Shown here piece after piece: positions 10,074 through 19,713 of a stretch of 64,000 bases of DNA. The stretch's first letter is position 1, and each line of letters opens with the position of its first letter. The notes below the pieces were generated by a model that did not search any database, was not told the origin of the DNA, and saw nothing but the letters and a program-made list of their open reading frames with translations. A program made the translations under genes and the position numbers. Source of the stretch: Methylobacter sp. KS41 (GTDB taxonomy: Bacteria; Pseudomonadota; Gammaproteobacteria; Methylococcales; Methylomonadaceae); assembly GCA_002862125.1 (NCBI GenBank), contig PHSP01000001.1:1274501-1338500 (forward strand), in the 5' to 3' direction.

Positions 10074-11446
10074 GCAAGCAACCCCAATACAGCATTGGCA
10101 AATTGATCGCCTCTGTCCTGATAATTTTTATATTGATCAAGGCTGGCGCAGGCAGGAGAGAGCAATACACTGTCGCCCGCGGCGGCAAGACCGGCGGAAA
10201 TTTGTACCGCTTGAGCCATGTTTTCGGCAGAAAAAACGGGAACGCAATTATTCAGCGCCTGTTTTATCAGCCCCGCATCCTTGCCCATTAAAACTACGCT
10301 TTTTGCCTTTTCTTTAATAGCGGGAATCAATTCATTCATATCCGCCCCTTTGGCATCGCCACCGGCAATCAGAATGACTTTGCGCGTATAACCTTGTAAA
10401 GCCGCAACACAGGCGCCAATATTGGTTGCCTTTGAATCGTTAACCCAGGTGACGCCACGTATTTCAGCGACACGCTGCATCCTGTGATCCAGGCCTTTAA
10501 ATGTTTTCAAAGCATCGCACATGACTTGCGCATCCAATCCAATTGACATTCCCAGCGCCAGCGCTGCCAGGGCATTGGCCGCATTATGCCTGCCTTCAAG
10601 CGGCAATTCAGCCAAGGGCATCAGACACTGTTTTTTGTGCATCAGATACTCTACGCCGGCCTTGCGGGCAATAAAAAAATCAGCCTTCTTTTTAATTGAA
10701 AATGTAATTATGCGCCTGCCTGATTCCCGCATCGCATCGACAATAGGGTCGTCCGCATTAATGACCATGACGCCATCGCCGCTGAACACGCGGCGTTTTT
10801 CCCGCGCGTATTCCTCAAGGTTTGCATGTCTGTCAAGATGATCAGCGGATACGTTCAGCACCGTGGCTGCGGCGGCATTCAACACACTGGTGCGTTCGAG
10901 CTGAAAACTGGAAAGCTCCAATACATGCAATTCTGCCGCCGGCTCCAGTAAATCCAATGCCGGCGTACCCAGATTACCGCCTAGTCCCGCCTTTTTTCCC
11001 GCGCCTTTAGCCATTTCGCCAAGCATGGTCGTAACCGTACTTTTACCGTTAGAACCCGTAATGGCGACAATCGGCACGTTAACCGAACAGGCGAACAAAT
11101 CAATATCGCTTACTATCTTCGCGCCATTGGCGACGGCTTTAACGATCGATTTTTCCGTCAGCGGCAACCCTGGACTGACAACCAGATGTGTTGCAACCTT
11201 AAAGGCAGCCTCATCAAAGCCGCCGGTAAAAACAGGGGTATCGGGCATCGCTTGAAAAAATTCATCTATTAAAGGCGGCTTATCACGACTGTCGGTAATG
11301 GCAAAATTAAACCCCAGTTTTTGTAAATAATGCGCAACCGAAATACCGGTATTTCCCAGCCCCACCACCAAGACCTTGGAATTTTGCAGTTCCAGAGCAA
11401 AATTCTTTTTTAGCGACTTTATAATCGCTACGTTATCCAAGCTCAT
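10070..11446 (-). CDS. murD: UDP-N-acetylmuramoyl-L-alanine-D-glutamate ligase MurD
   Basis: MurD adds D-glutamate to UDP-MurNAc-L-Ala in the cytoplasm. The start at 11446 (MSLDNVAIIK) gives 458 residues; an in-frame upstream start at 11473 would add nine residues lacking family character. The N-terminal domain has the loop GLGNTGIS (29-36). The ATP P-loop GSNGKST is at 131-137, and a ligase C-terminal domain with NDSKATN follows. It is separated from mraY by 57 bp and overlaps ftsW by 4 bp. Confidence 0.96.
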   Translation of the reverse strand: MSLDNVAIIKSLKKNFALELQNSKVLVVGLGNTGISVAHYLQKLGFNFAITDSRDKPPLIDEFFQAMPDTPVFTGGFDEAAFKVATHLVVSPGLPLTEKSIVKAVANGAKIVSDIDLFACSVNVPIVAITGSNGKSTVTTMLGEMAKGAGKKAGLGGNLGTPALDLLEPAAELHVLELSSFQLERTSVLNAAAATVLNVSADHLDRHANLEEYAREKRRVFSGDGVMVINADDPIVDAMRESGRRIITFSIKKKADFFIARKAGVEYLMHKKQCLMPLAELPLEGRHNAANALAALALGMSIGLDAQVMCDALKTFKGLDHRMQRVAEIRGVTWVNDSKATNIGACVAALQGYTRKVILIAGGDAKGADMNELIPAIKEKAKSVVLMGKDAGLIKQALNNCVPVFSAENMAQAVQISAGLAAAGDSVLLSPACASLDQYKNYQDRGDQFANAVLGLLA

Positions 11447-11503
11447 GTCAATACACCGCCAACCCGAAATCAAGAGAAATACCTTTAATCTTGTGCATTT
11501 TTC

Positions 11504-12586
11504 TTATCTCAATTTTAATGTTGCCAATCCGATCAGAACCAGAATAACCGTGATAATCCAGAAACGCACGATAACCCTCGGCTCCGGCCATCCTTTCAAT
11601 TCAAAATGATGATGTATAGGCGCCATACGAAAAACCCGTTTTCCAGTCAGTTTATATGAGGCAACCTGAATCATCACGGATAACGTTTCCATAACAAATA
11701 CACCGCCCATGATCATCAAAACGATTTCTTGCCTAACCAAAACCGCCAGCACTCCTAAAGCCGCGCCCAACGCCAACGCGCCGACATCCCCCATAAACAC
11801 CATCGCGGGATAGGCGTTAAACCATAAAAAACCTAACCCGGCGCCTATTAATGCAGCGCAAAATACAATAAGCTCTCCTGCATTGGGAAGATAAGGAATT
11901 GCCAGATAGTCCGAAAAAGTTACATGCCCCGATAAATAGGCAAAAATACCCAGGCCGCCTGCAACCATCACGGTAGGCATAATGGCCAAACCATCCAGGC
12001 CATCTGTCAAGTTAACTGCGTTGCTGGTCCCGACGATGACAAAATAGGTCAGCACTATATACGTCCAACCCATATTCAGCATGAAGTCCTTAAAAAAGGG
12101 TACGAATAATTGAGTTTCTGCCGGTAAAATCGCCGTTTTATACAAAAAGACCGCAGCCGACAAGCCAATTACCGATTGCGCCAAATATTTGGCCTTAGCT
12201 GATAAACCATCACTATTGCGCTTGATAACCTTCCTGTAGTCATCAATAAAGCCGACAGCGCCGAAGCTCATCGTTACCAGCAGGATTACCCATATATAAC
12301 GATTACCCAGATCTGCCCACAGCAAAGTGCTAATGGCAACCGCAATCAGTATTAAGGTTCCGCCCATCGTGGGCGTTCCTGATTTTTCGTAATGTGATTG
12401 CGGACCTAATTCACGAATACTTTGCCCGATCTTCTTGCGGCTTAATTTCCTTATCATTACCGGACCGATGATAAAAGAAATCAGCAATGAAGTTAATGCG
12501 CCGAGAATGGCGCGAAAGGTCAGGTAATGAAAAACCCTGAAGCCGCCATCAAAGGTCATTAAATAATCTGCAAAGTAAAGTAACAT
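11504..12586 (-). CDS. mraY: Phospho-N-acetylmuramoyl-pentapeptide transferase MraY
   Basis: MraY transfers phospho-MurNAc-pentapeptide to undecaprenyl phosphate to make lipid I at the inner membrane. The 360 residues, about ten transmembrane segments, and the catalytic Asp pair in GFIDDYRK (D115, D116) are typical. The [10 protein letters not shown] motif and the HHHFE stretch near the C-terminus complete the family signature. It lies 3 bp after murF. Confidence 0.97.
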   Translation of the reverse strand: MLLYFADYLMTFDGGFRVFHYLTFRAILGALTSLLISFIIGPVMIRKLSRKKIGQSIRELGPQSHYEKSGTPTMGGTLILIAVAISTLLWADLGNRYIWVILLVTMSFGAVGFIDDYRKVIKRNSDGLSAKAKYLAQSVIGLSAAVFLYKTAILPAETQLFVPFFKDFMLNMGWTYIVLTYFVIVGTSNAVNLTDGLDGLAIMPTVMVAGGLGIFAYLSGHVTFSDYLAIPYLPNAGELIVFCAALIGAGLGFLWFNAYPAMVFMGDVGALALGAALGVLAVLVRQEIVLMIMGGVFVMETLSVMIQVASYKLTGKRVFRMAPIHHHFELKGWPEPRVIVRFWIITVILVLIGLATLKLR

Positions 12587-12589
12587 TGT

Positions 12590-13969
12590 TCAATTCCTGA
12601 AATTGTCAACCAAGGCTGCCGCTACATTTTCCATATGCTGCGCTCGTGAGCCTTTAATCAAAATTGTTTCGTCGCCTTTTAGTTCTTGTTTTAGCACGTC
12701 AATCAAATCTTGTTGTTTTTCAAAGTAAGTCGCCCCTTTGCCAAAGGCTTGCACCGTATTCTTGCTATCAGCGCCAACGGCTAGCAGTCTTTCAACACCG
12801 CTGGCTTTAATAACCGCCCCCATTTCTTTATGCATTTTCGGGCTTTCAGGACCCAATTCACCAAATGCGCCCAATACCAGCCAAGGCTTTCCACTAAAGG
12901 CAGCAAGCACGTCAAGACCTGCTTTAAGGGAGGCCGAGTTAGCGTTATAGGTATCGTCAATGACGATGTTCCCTAACCGGCTAACCAGTGGCTGCAACCG
13001 GCCGGTTACCGGCTTTACACTTTCCAGGCCTTGTTGAATCTGTTGCAGGCCAATATCCAAAGCCATGCTCGCAGCAGTGGCCGCCAAAGCATTAACAACA
13101 TTATGCTGACCCGCCAGTTTCAAACTTATATCAATCGCGCCCTGTGCTGTAACCAGTTCGAATGTAGTAACGAACGCGTTGTTACGGATTTCTGTTTTAA
13201 TCGCTTTAGCTGTTACATCGGCGCTGCCATTCAAACCAAATGACAGCACGCGTCTATTGCCGGCGACTGATTTCCAATAGTCAAAATAATCATCATCATG
13301 ATTAATAACGGCTACGCCGTCGTTTTTAAGCGTCTCGATGATTTCCCCTTTCGCTTTGGCAACTCCTTCAAGACCGCCGAAGCCTTCTATATGCGCCGCT
13401 CCTGCATTAGTAATAATCACCACGTCAGCCTGGGCATAGGTGCTGGTGTAGCAAATTTCTCCGGCATGATTTGCGCCCATTTCAATGACTGCATAGCGAT
13501 GTTGCTCATCCAGGCCCAGCAGAGTCAAAGGCACGCCAATGTCATTATTCTGGTTGCCTTGAGTAAACAAAACAGGATCATTGACTGAGAATATGGCCGC
13601 AACCATTTCCTTAACCGTCGTTTTACCGTTGCTGCCGGTAATGCCTACAACCGAGAGCGTCTTGCCGCCACGCGCCGCGAGTGAACGCCGCCAAGCCCCC
13701 GACAGTTCAGCCAAAGCCAACCGCGTATCTTCAACAATAATATGCGGCAGGGATGTTTTAACGCCTTCATGTACGATAGCAGCAACTGCTCCGGCAACTT
13801 GCGCCTGATCAACAAACTCATTGCCATCAAAGTTGTGTCCTTTAATCGCGACATAAAGCTGTCCAGGCTTAATAGACCGCGTATCTATGCTGACAGAGGT
13901 TATAGCTACATCTTCCCCAGCAAGTTTCCCTTGTACAAGCGCAGAGCATTCACTCAGCATCATTTTCAT
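12590..13969 (-). CDS. murF: UDP-MurNAc-tripeptide-D-alanyl-D-alanine ligase MurF
   Basis: MurF joins D-Ala-D-Ala, made by the Ddl encoded downstream, to the UDP-MurNAc-tripeptide. The 459 residues carry the P-loop GSNGKTT at about 112-118, the NQNNDIG substrate loop and the NTYNANS motif that typifies MurF. It starts 2 bp after the murE stop and ends 3 bp before mraY, so it is co-transcribed. Confidence 0.97.
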   Translation of the reverse strand: MKMMLSECSALVQGKLAGEDVAITSVSIDTRSIKPGQLYVAIKGHNFDGNEFVDQAQVAGAVAAIVHEGVKTSLPHIIVEDTRLALAELSGAWRRSLAARGGKTLSVVGITGSNGKTTVKEMVAAIFSVNDPVLFTQGNQNNDIGVPLTLLGLDEQHRYAVIEMGANHAGEICYTSTYAQADVVIITNAGAAHIEGFGGLEGVAKAKGEIIETLKNDGVAVINHDDDYFDYWKSVAGNRRVLSFGLNGSADVTAKAIKTEIRNNAFVTTFELVTAQGAIDISLKLAGQHNVVNALAATAASMALDIGLQQIQQGLESVKPVTGRLQPLVSRLGNIVIDDTYNANSASLKAGLDVLAAFSGKPWLVLGAFGELGPESPKMHKEMGAVIKASGVERLLAVGADSKNTVQAFGKGATYFEKQQDLIDVLKQELKGDETILIKGSRAQHMENVAAALVDNFRN

Positions 13970-13971
13970 TA

Positions 13972-15480
13972 TTATCCGGCTCTCATTTTTAATGCCTCAA
14001 TCACAACCCGGCTATCATTGAATGCAATTTGTACCCCATTGGTCTCCTGGTAGCTTTCATGACCTTTACCGGCAATCACGATACAATCCTTTTCAGCTGC
14101 TCTTGCTATCACATTTTGTATAGCCAGCTCCCGGTTTTGAATCACTTCTACCTTGCGGGTAGCGTCACGATCAGCCGGGCCGCCACAACCGGCCAAAATG
14201 TCATCCACTATATCCAGTCCATTTTCAAAACGGGGATTGTCATCAGTTATTATCACATGATCCGCCCACTGCTCTGAAATGCGCCCCATTTGCGGACGTT
14301 TACCTTTATCCCTGTTGCCGCCACAGCCGAAAACCACCCATAAGTCCTGCACGCAATGTTTTCTCAAGCTGGATAAAACCTTATCCAGCGCATCGGGAGT
14401 ATGTGCATAATCCACAAAAATCAATGGCTGGCCGTCGCCGCCAAAACGCTCCATGCGTCCTGAAACCGGCTTTATGAACCCTAGTTTTTTTACCGCATCG
14501 GACATTGAAACCCCCATAGCCAGCATGACAGCCAGGACAATCAGAACGTTTTCTCTATTAAAGTCTCCATAAAGAGGCGCTTTTATCCGCCGGCTATCTC
14601 CCCGCCAACATACATCAAATTCAATCCCGTCCACTTTATGAAAAATACTTCCTGCACTGACGCATTCGCATGAAGCCAAGGCTTTGCCCTTAACGCTGAT
14701 GCCCCACACGACAACTCCCTCGGGTACTGCGGCAATAATCCGGTCGCTGTAGAAATCATCCAGGTTGACTATTGCAAAGGCTAGGCCAGGCTTGTCCAAT
14801 AACGCCAGCTTCGCTTGCAGGTAGGCCTCCATAGTGCCGTGATAATCCAGATGATCACGGCTAATATTGGTAAACACCGCACCTTTATAAGCTACGCCAT
14901 TGACTCTGCCCTGCTCCAGACCATGCGATGAAACTTCCATCGCCACTACTTTTTTTTTGTCTTTTAGTAATTCAGCCAATATCCTTTGAGTTTCCAGCGC
15001 ATCAGGGGTGGTATTAAGCGTTTTGCAAAGCTTGCCCCACTCACCCCAGCCCAGTGTCCCGATTATTCCGCAGTCATCCAGCATCTGACTTAAAAACTGA
15101 CTACAGGAAGTTTTGCCATTAGTCCCGGTAATGCCGATCACAGCCATAAACCTGGAAGGATCCCCATAATAACGGGCTGCGATATCACCCAGTTTCAGTC
15201 CCAGGCCGTCTACTGCAATCATCGGCACATTATTGATCTGCTCGGGCAAGCGCTTATCGCTCCCGGCAGGGTCAAAAACTACTGCACAAGCGCCCTTTTC
15301 AAGAGCCTGCGCAACATGAATCAAACCATGCTGTCTTGCACCCGCCAAGGCAATAAATACATCTCCGTCATTCACTTTCCGGCTATCCAAAGCCAGCCCC
15401 TTAATTAGCATTTCCTCTGTCATTCCCAAGTTGGAGTCTGGAAATGAGACAAATCCTTCCAACAAATCTCTGAGTCTCAT
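13972..15480 (-). CDS. murE: UDP-MurNAc-tripeptide ligase MurE (meso-diaminopimelate-adding)
   Basis: MurE adds the third stem-peptide residue. The 502 residues have the ATP P-loop GTNGKTS at 119-125 and the DNPR tetrad at 414-417. In this family DNPR marks specificity for meso-diaminopimelate rather than lysine, as expected for a Gram-negative wall. The GKGHE motif near the C-terminus is also present. It begins 8 bp after ftsI and ends 2 bp before murF. Confidence 0.97.
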   Translation of the reverse strand: MRLRDLLEGFVSFPDSNLGMTEEMLIKGLALDSRKVNDGDVFIALAGARQHGLIHVAQALEKGACAVVFDPAGSDKRLPEQINNVPMIAVDGLGLKLGDIAARYYGDPSRFMAVIGITGTNGKTSCSQFLSQMLDDCGIIGTLGWGEWGKLCKTLNTTPDALETQRILAELLKDKKKVVAMEVSSHGLEQGRVNGVAYKGAVFTNISRDHLDYHGTMEAYLQAKLALLDKPGLAFAIVNLDDFYSDRIIAAVPEGVVVWGISVKGKALASCECVSAGSIFHKVDGIEFDVCWRGDSRRIKAPLYGDFNRENVLIVLAVMLAMGVSMSDAVKKLGFIKPVSGRMERFGGDGQPLIFVDYAHTPDALDKVLSSLRKHCVQDLWVVFGCGGNRDKGKRPQMGRISEQWADHVIITDDNPRFENGLDIVDDILAGCGGPADRDATRKVEVIQNRELAIQNVIARAAEKDCIVIAGKGHESYQETNGVQIAFNDSRVVIEALKMRAG

Positions 15481-15488
15481 AAACAGTA

Positions 15489-17219
15489 TTACGGGCCTTT
15501 CTGAGTTAACAAAATAGGCATCGTTTCTTCCTGGTCAGGAGCCACTTCCAGTATTCTCAAGGCTCCCGCCATCACCTTGGAAAATACCGGAGCTGAAACC
15601 AATCCGCCGTAATACTGGCCTGCGGAAGGTTCATCAATCATGACGACAATAATCAAGCGCGGATCGCTAGCCGGAGCCATTCCTGCAAAAACAGCAAAAT
15701 AACTTTTCTCGGTATAGCCTCTTGAACCGGCCGCCTTTTTTACTGTTCCGGTTTTACCGGCTGCAGTGTAGCCGTCGACTCTTGCTTCATAGGCAGTACC
15801 ATCTTTCATCAGCACGGTTTCCATCATTTTCCTGACGCTCTTGACCGTTTTAGCTGAAAACACCCGGACCGCATCATCATCTTCTTCACGCTTCAGCAGG
15901 CTCACTGAATGCAATATCCCATCATCCGCCAAAGCCGTATAAGCTCTTGCCAGCTGTAACGCCGAACTGCTCAAGCCGTAACCGAATGACAAAATCGCCC
16001 GGTCGAAATCATGCCACCTTTTGTAATCCATCAAGGTGCCGCTGGCTTCACCTGGAAATCCTGAGCCCGCTGAAACTCCAAAACCAAGCTGGTGATAAAC
16101 GTCCCAGAAATATTTGGGCGGCATTTTCAACGCCATCATACTAACTGCAACATTGCTGGATTTTTTTATTACATGCGTCAAATCCAGCGTCCCGTAATTA
16201 TGTACATCTTTAACCGTATTGCGTCCTATCTGAAAGGTTCCATGCGTAGCAAAAATAGCATTAGGCTTGACATAACCGCCATCTAAAGCCGCAGCAACTA
16301 CAAAGGGCTTAACAGTTGATCCCGGCTCAAATACATCGGTAAGCGCCCTGTTCCTGTATAAACTTTCTTTCAAACTGTTTCTGGTATTCGGATTAAATGA
16401 TGGCTGATTAACAGCAGCCAGGATTTCTCCATTTTTTGCATCCAATACCACTAAAGCCCCTGATTTTGCCTTATTAGCGCTAACTGCCAGCTGCAATTCC
16501 CGGTACGCCAGATATTGAATGCGCTGATCAATACTTAACTCAAGATTCTTTCCTGAAACGGGTTCTTTTATATTTTCTATATCTTCAATAATTCGGCGTT
16601 GTCCATCCCTGATAACCCGTTTGCTGCCTGAAACTCCTCTCAGCAGCTTTTCATAACCAGACTCCATCCCTTCCTGCCCGATGTCGTCAACATTGGTAAA
16701 ACCGACAATATGCGCCGAAACGCCGCTTGTAGGGTAAAAACGTTTGAATTCACGTTCAAAATAAACCCCTTCAAGTTTTAATTCTTTAACTTGTTCGCTA
16801 AGCAGCGGATTAACTCTCCGCGCCACATAAACAAACTGTCTACGCGAATCTTCCTTGATCAAACCGGATATTTTTCCCGTCGGCAGATTCAACAGCTTTT
16901 CCATAGACATTAACTGGTCTTGTTTCGCGGATTTAAGCTCTCGCGGGTTTATCCAGACAGACTCGACAGGCGTACTAATTGCCAGAGCATCGCCGTTTCT
17001 ATCCGTGATCATCCCTCTGTATGCCGAAACCGAGACATCATCGACCTGTCTCATATCACCCTGGCGCTTGAGAAACTGTTTACTCAGGACTTGTAAATCA
17101 ATCGCACGGCCGATCAACACCAGCATGCATATCATCATAAAAACAACCAGGAATTTTCTTCTAGCCGAAAAATTGTCTGACGGTTGTTTTGCCGCGCTTC
17201 TAACTCGAAAATCTATCAT
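15489..17219 (-). CDS. ftsI: Septal transpeptidase FtsI (penicillin-binding protein 3)
   Basis: This class B penicillin-binding protein cross-links septal peptidoglycan together with FtsW. The 576 residues have one N-terminal transmembrane segment (about 22-40), a pedestal domain and a transpeptidase domain. All three active-site motifs are visible: STVK with the acylated Ser at 301, SSN at 354-356 and KTG at 489-491. The ATG directly follows the ftsL stop (TAAATG), so the two are probably translationally coupled. Confidence 0.97.
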   Translation of the reverse strand: MIDFRVRSAAKQPSDNFSARRKFLVVFMMICMLVLIGRAIDLQVLSKQFLKRQGDMRQVDDVSVSAYRGMITDRNGDALAISTPVESVWINPRELKSAKQDQLMSMEKLLNLPTGKISGLIKEDSRRQFVYVARRVNPLLSEQVKELKLEGVYFEREFKRFYPTSGVSAHIVGFTNVDDIGQEGMESGYEKLLRGVSGSKRVIRDGQRRIIEDIENIKEPVSGKNLELSIDQRIQYLAYRELQLAVSANKAKSGALVVLDAKNGEILAAVNQPSFNPNTRNSLKESLYRNRALTDVFEPGSTVKPFVVAAALDGGYVKPNAIFATHGTFQIGRNTVKDVHNYGTLDLTHVIKKSSNVAVSMMALKMPPKYFWDVYHQLGFGVSAGSGFPGEASGTLMDYKRWHDFDRAILSFGYGLSSSALQLARAYTALADDGILHSVSLLKREEDDDAVRVFSAKTVKSVRKMMETVLMKDGTAYEARVDGYTAAGKTGTVKKAAGSRGYTEKSYFAVFAGMAPASDPRLIIVVMIDEPSAGQYYGGLVSAPVFSKVMAGALRILEVAPDQEETMPILLTQKGP

Positions 17220-17486
17220 TTACGGTTTTAAATAAATAATTTTTTCGCGTAATGGCATAACCAGCTTCAATTGCTCTCGCGCCACTAGCTCTACCCGGTT
17301 CTGATCCGCCAACATAGTCAGCTCCAATTGCATCTGCCCCCATTCGACTTCATACTGATCCAGCGCTCTTTCCTGTTTTTGAATCTCAAGAAAAATCAAA
17401 CGCGAATAGAATTTGCTATAAATCACAGCTAACGCCGATAATAAAAGCATGATACCCGCCACGGTTAAAAGCCTATTTATAACCAC
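17220..17486 (-). CDS. ftsL: Cell division protein FtsL
   Basis: This small bitopic protein forms the FtsQLB complex and activates FtsWI. The 88 residues have a single transmembrane segment near the N-terminus (about 5-25), then a periplasmic coiled coil with heptad character. Sequence conservation is low in this family, so size, topology and position between rsmH and ftsI carry the call. The start is a GTG at 17486, immediately after the rsmH stop. Confidence 0.9.
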   Translation of the reverse strand: MVINRLLTVAGIMLLLSALAVIYSKFYSRLIFLEIQKQERALDQYEVEWGQMQLELTMLADQNRVELVAREQLKLVMPLREKIIYLKP

Positions 17487-18413
17487 TTAAACTCTCTCGG
17501 CAACTCGCATAATTGCACTTCTTGCTCTTGGATTTTGGCTTATTTCCCGCGCACCTGCTTTCAACGTTTTACCCACTTTCTTTAATATACCTTTGCTTAT
17601 ATCGGCTTCCTTAACGGGCAATTTTCCCGGATTATATTTAGCTCCGGATTCATCTCTGATAAAGCGTTTTACAATCCTGTCTTCCAGGGAATGAAAAGAA
17701 ATAACCACCAATCGCCCCCCCGGCCTTAAAACCCGGACGGACTGCTGCAAAACAGTCTTTAACTCGTCCAGCTCGCTATTAATTTCGATACGAATCGCCT
17801 GAAATGTGCGTGTAGCAGGGTGCTTATGTTTTTCCCTCACGAATACCGCATCTTCAATCAGCGCCGCTAATTGCCTGGTCGTCGTTATCGGCGATAGCGC
17901 CCTTTTTTCTACTATCGCTCGAGCTATGCGTCTCGCAAACCTTTCTTCGCCGTATTCAAATAAAACCTTAACCAGAACTTTCTCGTCAACACTCGCCAGC
18001 CACTGTTCAGCCGAAACGCCGGTATTACCATCCATGCGCATATCCAGGGGACCATCCCGCAAAAAACTAAAGCCTCTTTCGGGATTATCCAGCTGAGGAG
18101 ACGACACTCCCAGATCCAGCAAAATGCCATCAATTTTTCCAGCCAGACCCGCACTATTTACTATACTTTCCAACTCAGAAAAACAACCATGCTGCAGCTT
18201 GAACCGCTGATCTTTAAGCATGGCTTGCGCATCCTCTGAATTTATTGCATCTAAATCACGGTCAAAAGCATGCAATTGCCCGTTCTCGCCTAGCAAATTC
18301 AGGATGCCCTGACTATGCCCGCCACGCCCAAATGTGCAATCGAGATAAATACCGTCTTTTTTAATGTCCAGCTGTTGCAGGGCTTCTACATACATAACGG
18401 GCAAATGTTCCAC
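17487..18413 (-). CDS. rsmH: 16S rRNA (cytosine1402-N4)-methyltransferase RsmH (MraW)
   Basis: RsmH methylates C1402 of 16S rRNA in the ribosomal P site, using SAM. The start is placed at GTG 18413 (MEHLPVMYVEAL) because GGGAGA (18426-18421) sits at good spacing. An in-frame TTG at 18419 would be too close to it. The 308 residues show the SAM-binding stretch LDCTFGRGGHS, the GILLDLGVSSPQLD motif and the C-terminal NPRARSA tail, all typical of the family. It is the second gene of the dcw operon. Confidence 0.96.
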   Translation of the reverse strand: MEHLPVMYVEALQQLDIKKDGIYLDCTFGRGGHSQGILNLLGENGQLHAFDRDLDAINSEDAQAMLKDQRFKLQHGCFSELESIVNSAGLAGKIDGILLDLGVSSPQLDNPERGFSFLRDGPLDMRMDGNTGVSAEQWLASVDEKVLVKVLFEYGEERFARRIARAIVEKRALSPITTTRQLAALIEDAVFVREKHKHPATRTFQAIRIEINSELDELKTVLQQSVRVLRPGGRLVVISFHSLEDRIVKRFIRDESGAKYNPGKLPVKEADISKGILKKVGKTLKAGAREISQNPRARSAIMRVAERV

Positions 18414-18429
18414 TAACAAATCTCCCGTA

Positions 18430-18897
18430 TTAAAATGATAACGACCCTAGCTCTTCCAGACCTTCATTATCATCGCCATCCAGCCATTGTTTCTCTTTAG
18501 CCGTCCATGCATCTTCATTCCAGATTTCAAATTTGTTAAGCTGACCGACCAGGACAATTTTTTTGTCCATACCGGCAAATTTCCTGAGCTTATCCGGCAA
18601 CAACAACCGTCCCTGTCCATCCATTTCACATTCAGAAGCGTTGCCTATAACGAAGCGCCTTAACTTGCCGGCCATTTTATTTAATGTGGGTAACGTACTA
18701 ATCTTTTGCTCAAGTTTTTCCCATTCAGGGAGCGGATAAAGCCATAAACAACCATTTTCACCAATACATCGCTCGTCTACCGCAACCGTTACAATCATTT
18801 GACGCTCGCAACAGTCTTGTAACTCTTCCCGGTAACGGGTTGGAATCGCGAGACGTCCCTTATCGTCTAAGTTGATTGAACTGATGCCTCTAAACAA
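18430..18897 (-). CDS. mraZ: Transcriptional regulator MraZ
   Basis: MraZ is a ring-forming DNA-binding protein of the AbrB/SpoVT fold that represses its own dcw operon in E. coli. Starting at TTG 18897 gives MFRGISSINLDDKGRLAIP, which matches the family N-terminus exactly, 155 residues in all. GGGGTGG lies just upstream of this TTG. Another in-frame TTG at 18909 adds four uncharacteristic residues. The two repeated DxKGR/DxQGR-type motifs of the double AbrB fold are visible (DDKGRLAIP and DGQGRLLLP). It heads the operon, with TGG repeats of its operator type directly upstream. Confidence 0.95.
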   Translation of the reverse strand: MFRGISSINLDDKGRLAIPTRYREELQDCCERQMIVTVAVDERCIGENGCLWLYPLPEWEKLEQKISTLPTLNKMAGKLRRFVIGNASECEMDGQGRLLLPDKLRKFAGMDKKIVLVGQLNKFEIWNEDAWTAKEKQWLDGDDNEGLEELGSLSF

Positions 18898-18900
18898 AAT

Positions 18901-18948
18901 CCACCCCAAATTTTTCTAAAAAAAACCAGTTTTCCCCACTTTTTTCCA
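18901..18948 (-). promoter_or_regulatory. Candidate MraZ operator (10-bp phased TGG repeats)
   Basis: On the minus strand TGG recurs at exactly 10-bp steps: 18948-18946, 18938-18936, 18928-18926, and again at 18908-18906, with a degenerate TAG in the missing phase at 18918-18916. The middle repeat reads GTGGGGAAA. Known MraZ operators are direct TGGGN repeats spaced 10 bp apart upstream of mraZ. The array sits between the predicted transcription start and the mraZ start codon, where binding would repress the operon. Confidence 0.75.
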
Positions 18949-18957
18949 CTTGGAATC

Positions 18958-18986
18958 ACTATAAATTCCAAACAGCTGTTAGTCAA
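18958..18986 (-). promoter_or_regulatory. Sigma-70 promoter of the dcw operon
   Basis: A strong match lies upstream of mraZ on the minus strand: TTGACT (18986-18981) and TATAGT (18963-18958) with a 17-bp spacer. Transcription would begin near 18951, just upstream of the MraZ-type boxes, leaving a short leader of about 50 nt before mraZ. Confidence 0.8.
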
Positions 18987-19302
18987 GGATGATTTCATTT
19001 AAACTCTTTCTTTTTTGACAATGACTTACATTGCTATTCTGAAGGGAACAAGCCATATAATACACAGCAAAATAAATTCCATGCCTTATCAGGTGGTTAA
19101 TTGATATTGCTAAGAAAATGCTTTAATCTAAGCCTGTTAAACGGGCCGGCTTTTTAAATGCGAGACATAACAACTAGGAAGGATTTTGCCGCAGGATTTA
19201 CCGGGCAAATTTGAAATTAAAAAGATTTAATAGGGTTTTATTGATATCAAACAACTTTATTCAATCTGGCAACTAACGCATCCGCGATGCAACTATAGGT
19301 AA
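18987..19302. other. AT-rich intergenic region between rnpB and the mraZ promoter
   Basis: These roughly 316 bp contain no credible reading frame or recognisable RNA. The sequence is AT-rich. I see no strong terminator for rnpB beyond a short GCATC/GATGC hairpin near 19280-19292. Confidence 0.5.
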
Positions 19303-19652
19303 AGAAAGAGTCAGCCTATAAGCCGGGTTCTGTCGAGAACAGCCATTCATCTAGGCTGCAAGTCACCCTGCAGCTCAAGCAATCTACCCAGGAACCGCGC
19401 GGGCCACGCGTCTGTTCCTCTATTTGATCTTGCTCCGGGTGGGGTTTACCATGCCACTTCTGTTACCAGTTGCGCGGTGCGCTCTTACCGCACCTTTTCA
19501 CCCTTACCTGCCTTGGCAGGCGGTATATTTTCTGCGGCACTTTCCGTAGGCTTGCGCCCCCCAGGCGTTACCTGGCACCCTGCCCAATGGAGCCCGGACT
19601 TTCCTCCATTTTATCTTGACGATAAAACAGCGGCTGTCCAGCCGACTCTTTC
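19303..19652 (-). ncRNA. rnpB: RNase P RNA (bacterial class A)
   Basis: This is the catalytic RNA of ribonuclease P, which removes 5' leaders from pre-tRNAs. The minus strand shows the class A landmarks in order. The 5' P4 strand GAGGAAAGTCCGGGC is at 19606-19592, the internal AAGAGCGCACCGC element lies near 19490, an AGAGGAACAGACGCG stretch follows, and the 3' end AACCCGGCTTATAGGCTGACTC pairs back with the 5' AGAGTCGGCT helix. Ends are estimated to within about 10 nt. A short plus-strand frame over it is not a gene. Confidence 0.95.
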
Positions 19653-19659
19653 ACGCTCC

Positions 19660-19689
19660 AGTATACTGTATTCAATAAGACAACGCCAA
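19660..19689 (-). promoter_or_regulatory. Promoter of rnpB
   Basis: TATACT (19665-19660) lies 18 bp from TTGGCG (19689-19684) on the minus strand. It would start transcription at about 19653, which agrees with the 5' end of the RNA deduced from its conserved helix. Confidence 0.6.
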
Positions 19690-19713
19690 CCCGGCAAATA
19701 ATAACAGCGAAGC

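Noticed and set aside
19477-19701. 74-codon ORF on the plus strand
   Set aside because: It is antisense to RNase P RNA and its promoter; the conserved RNA explains the sequence.
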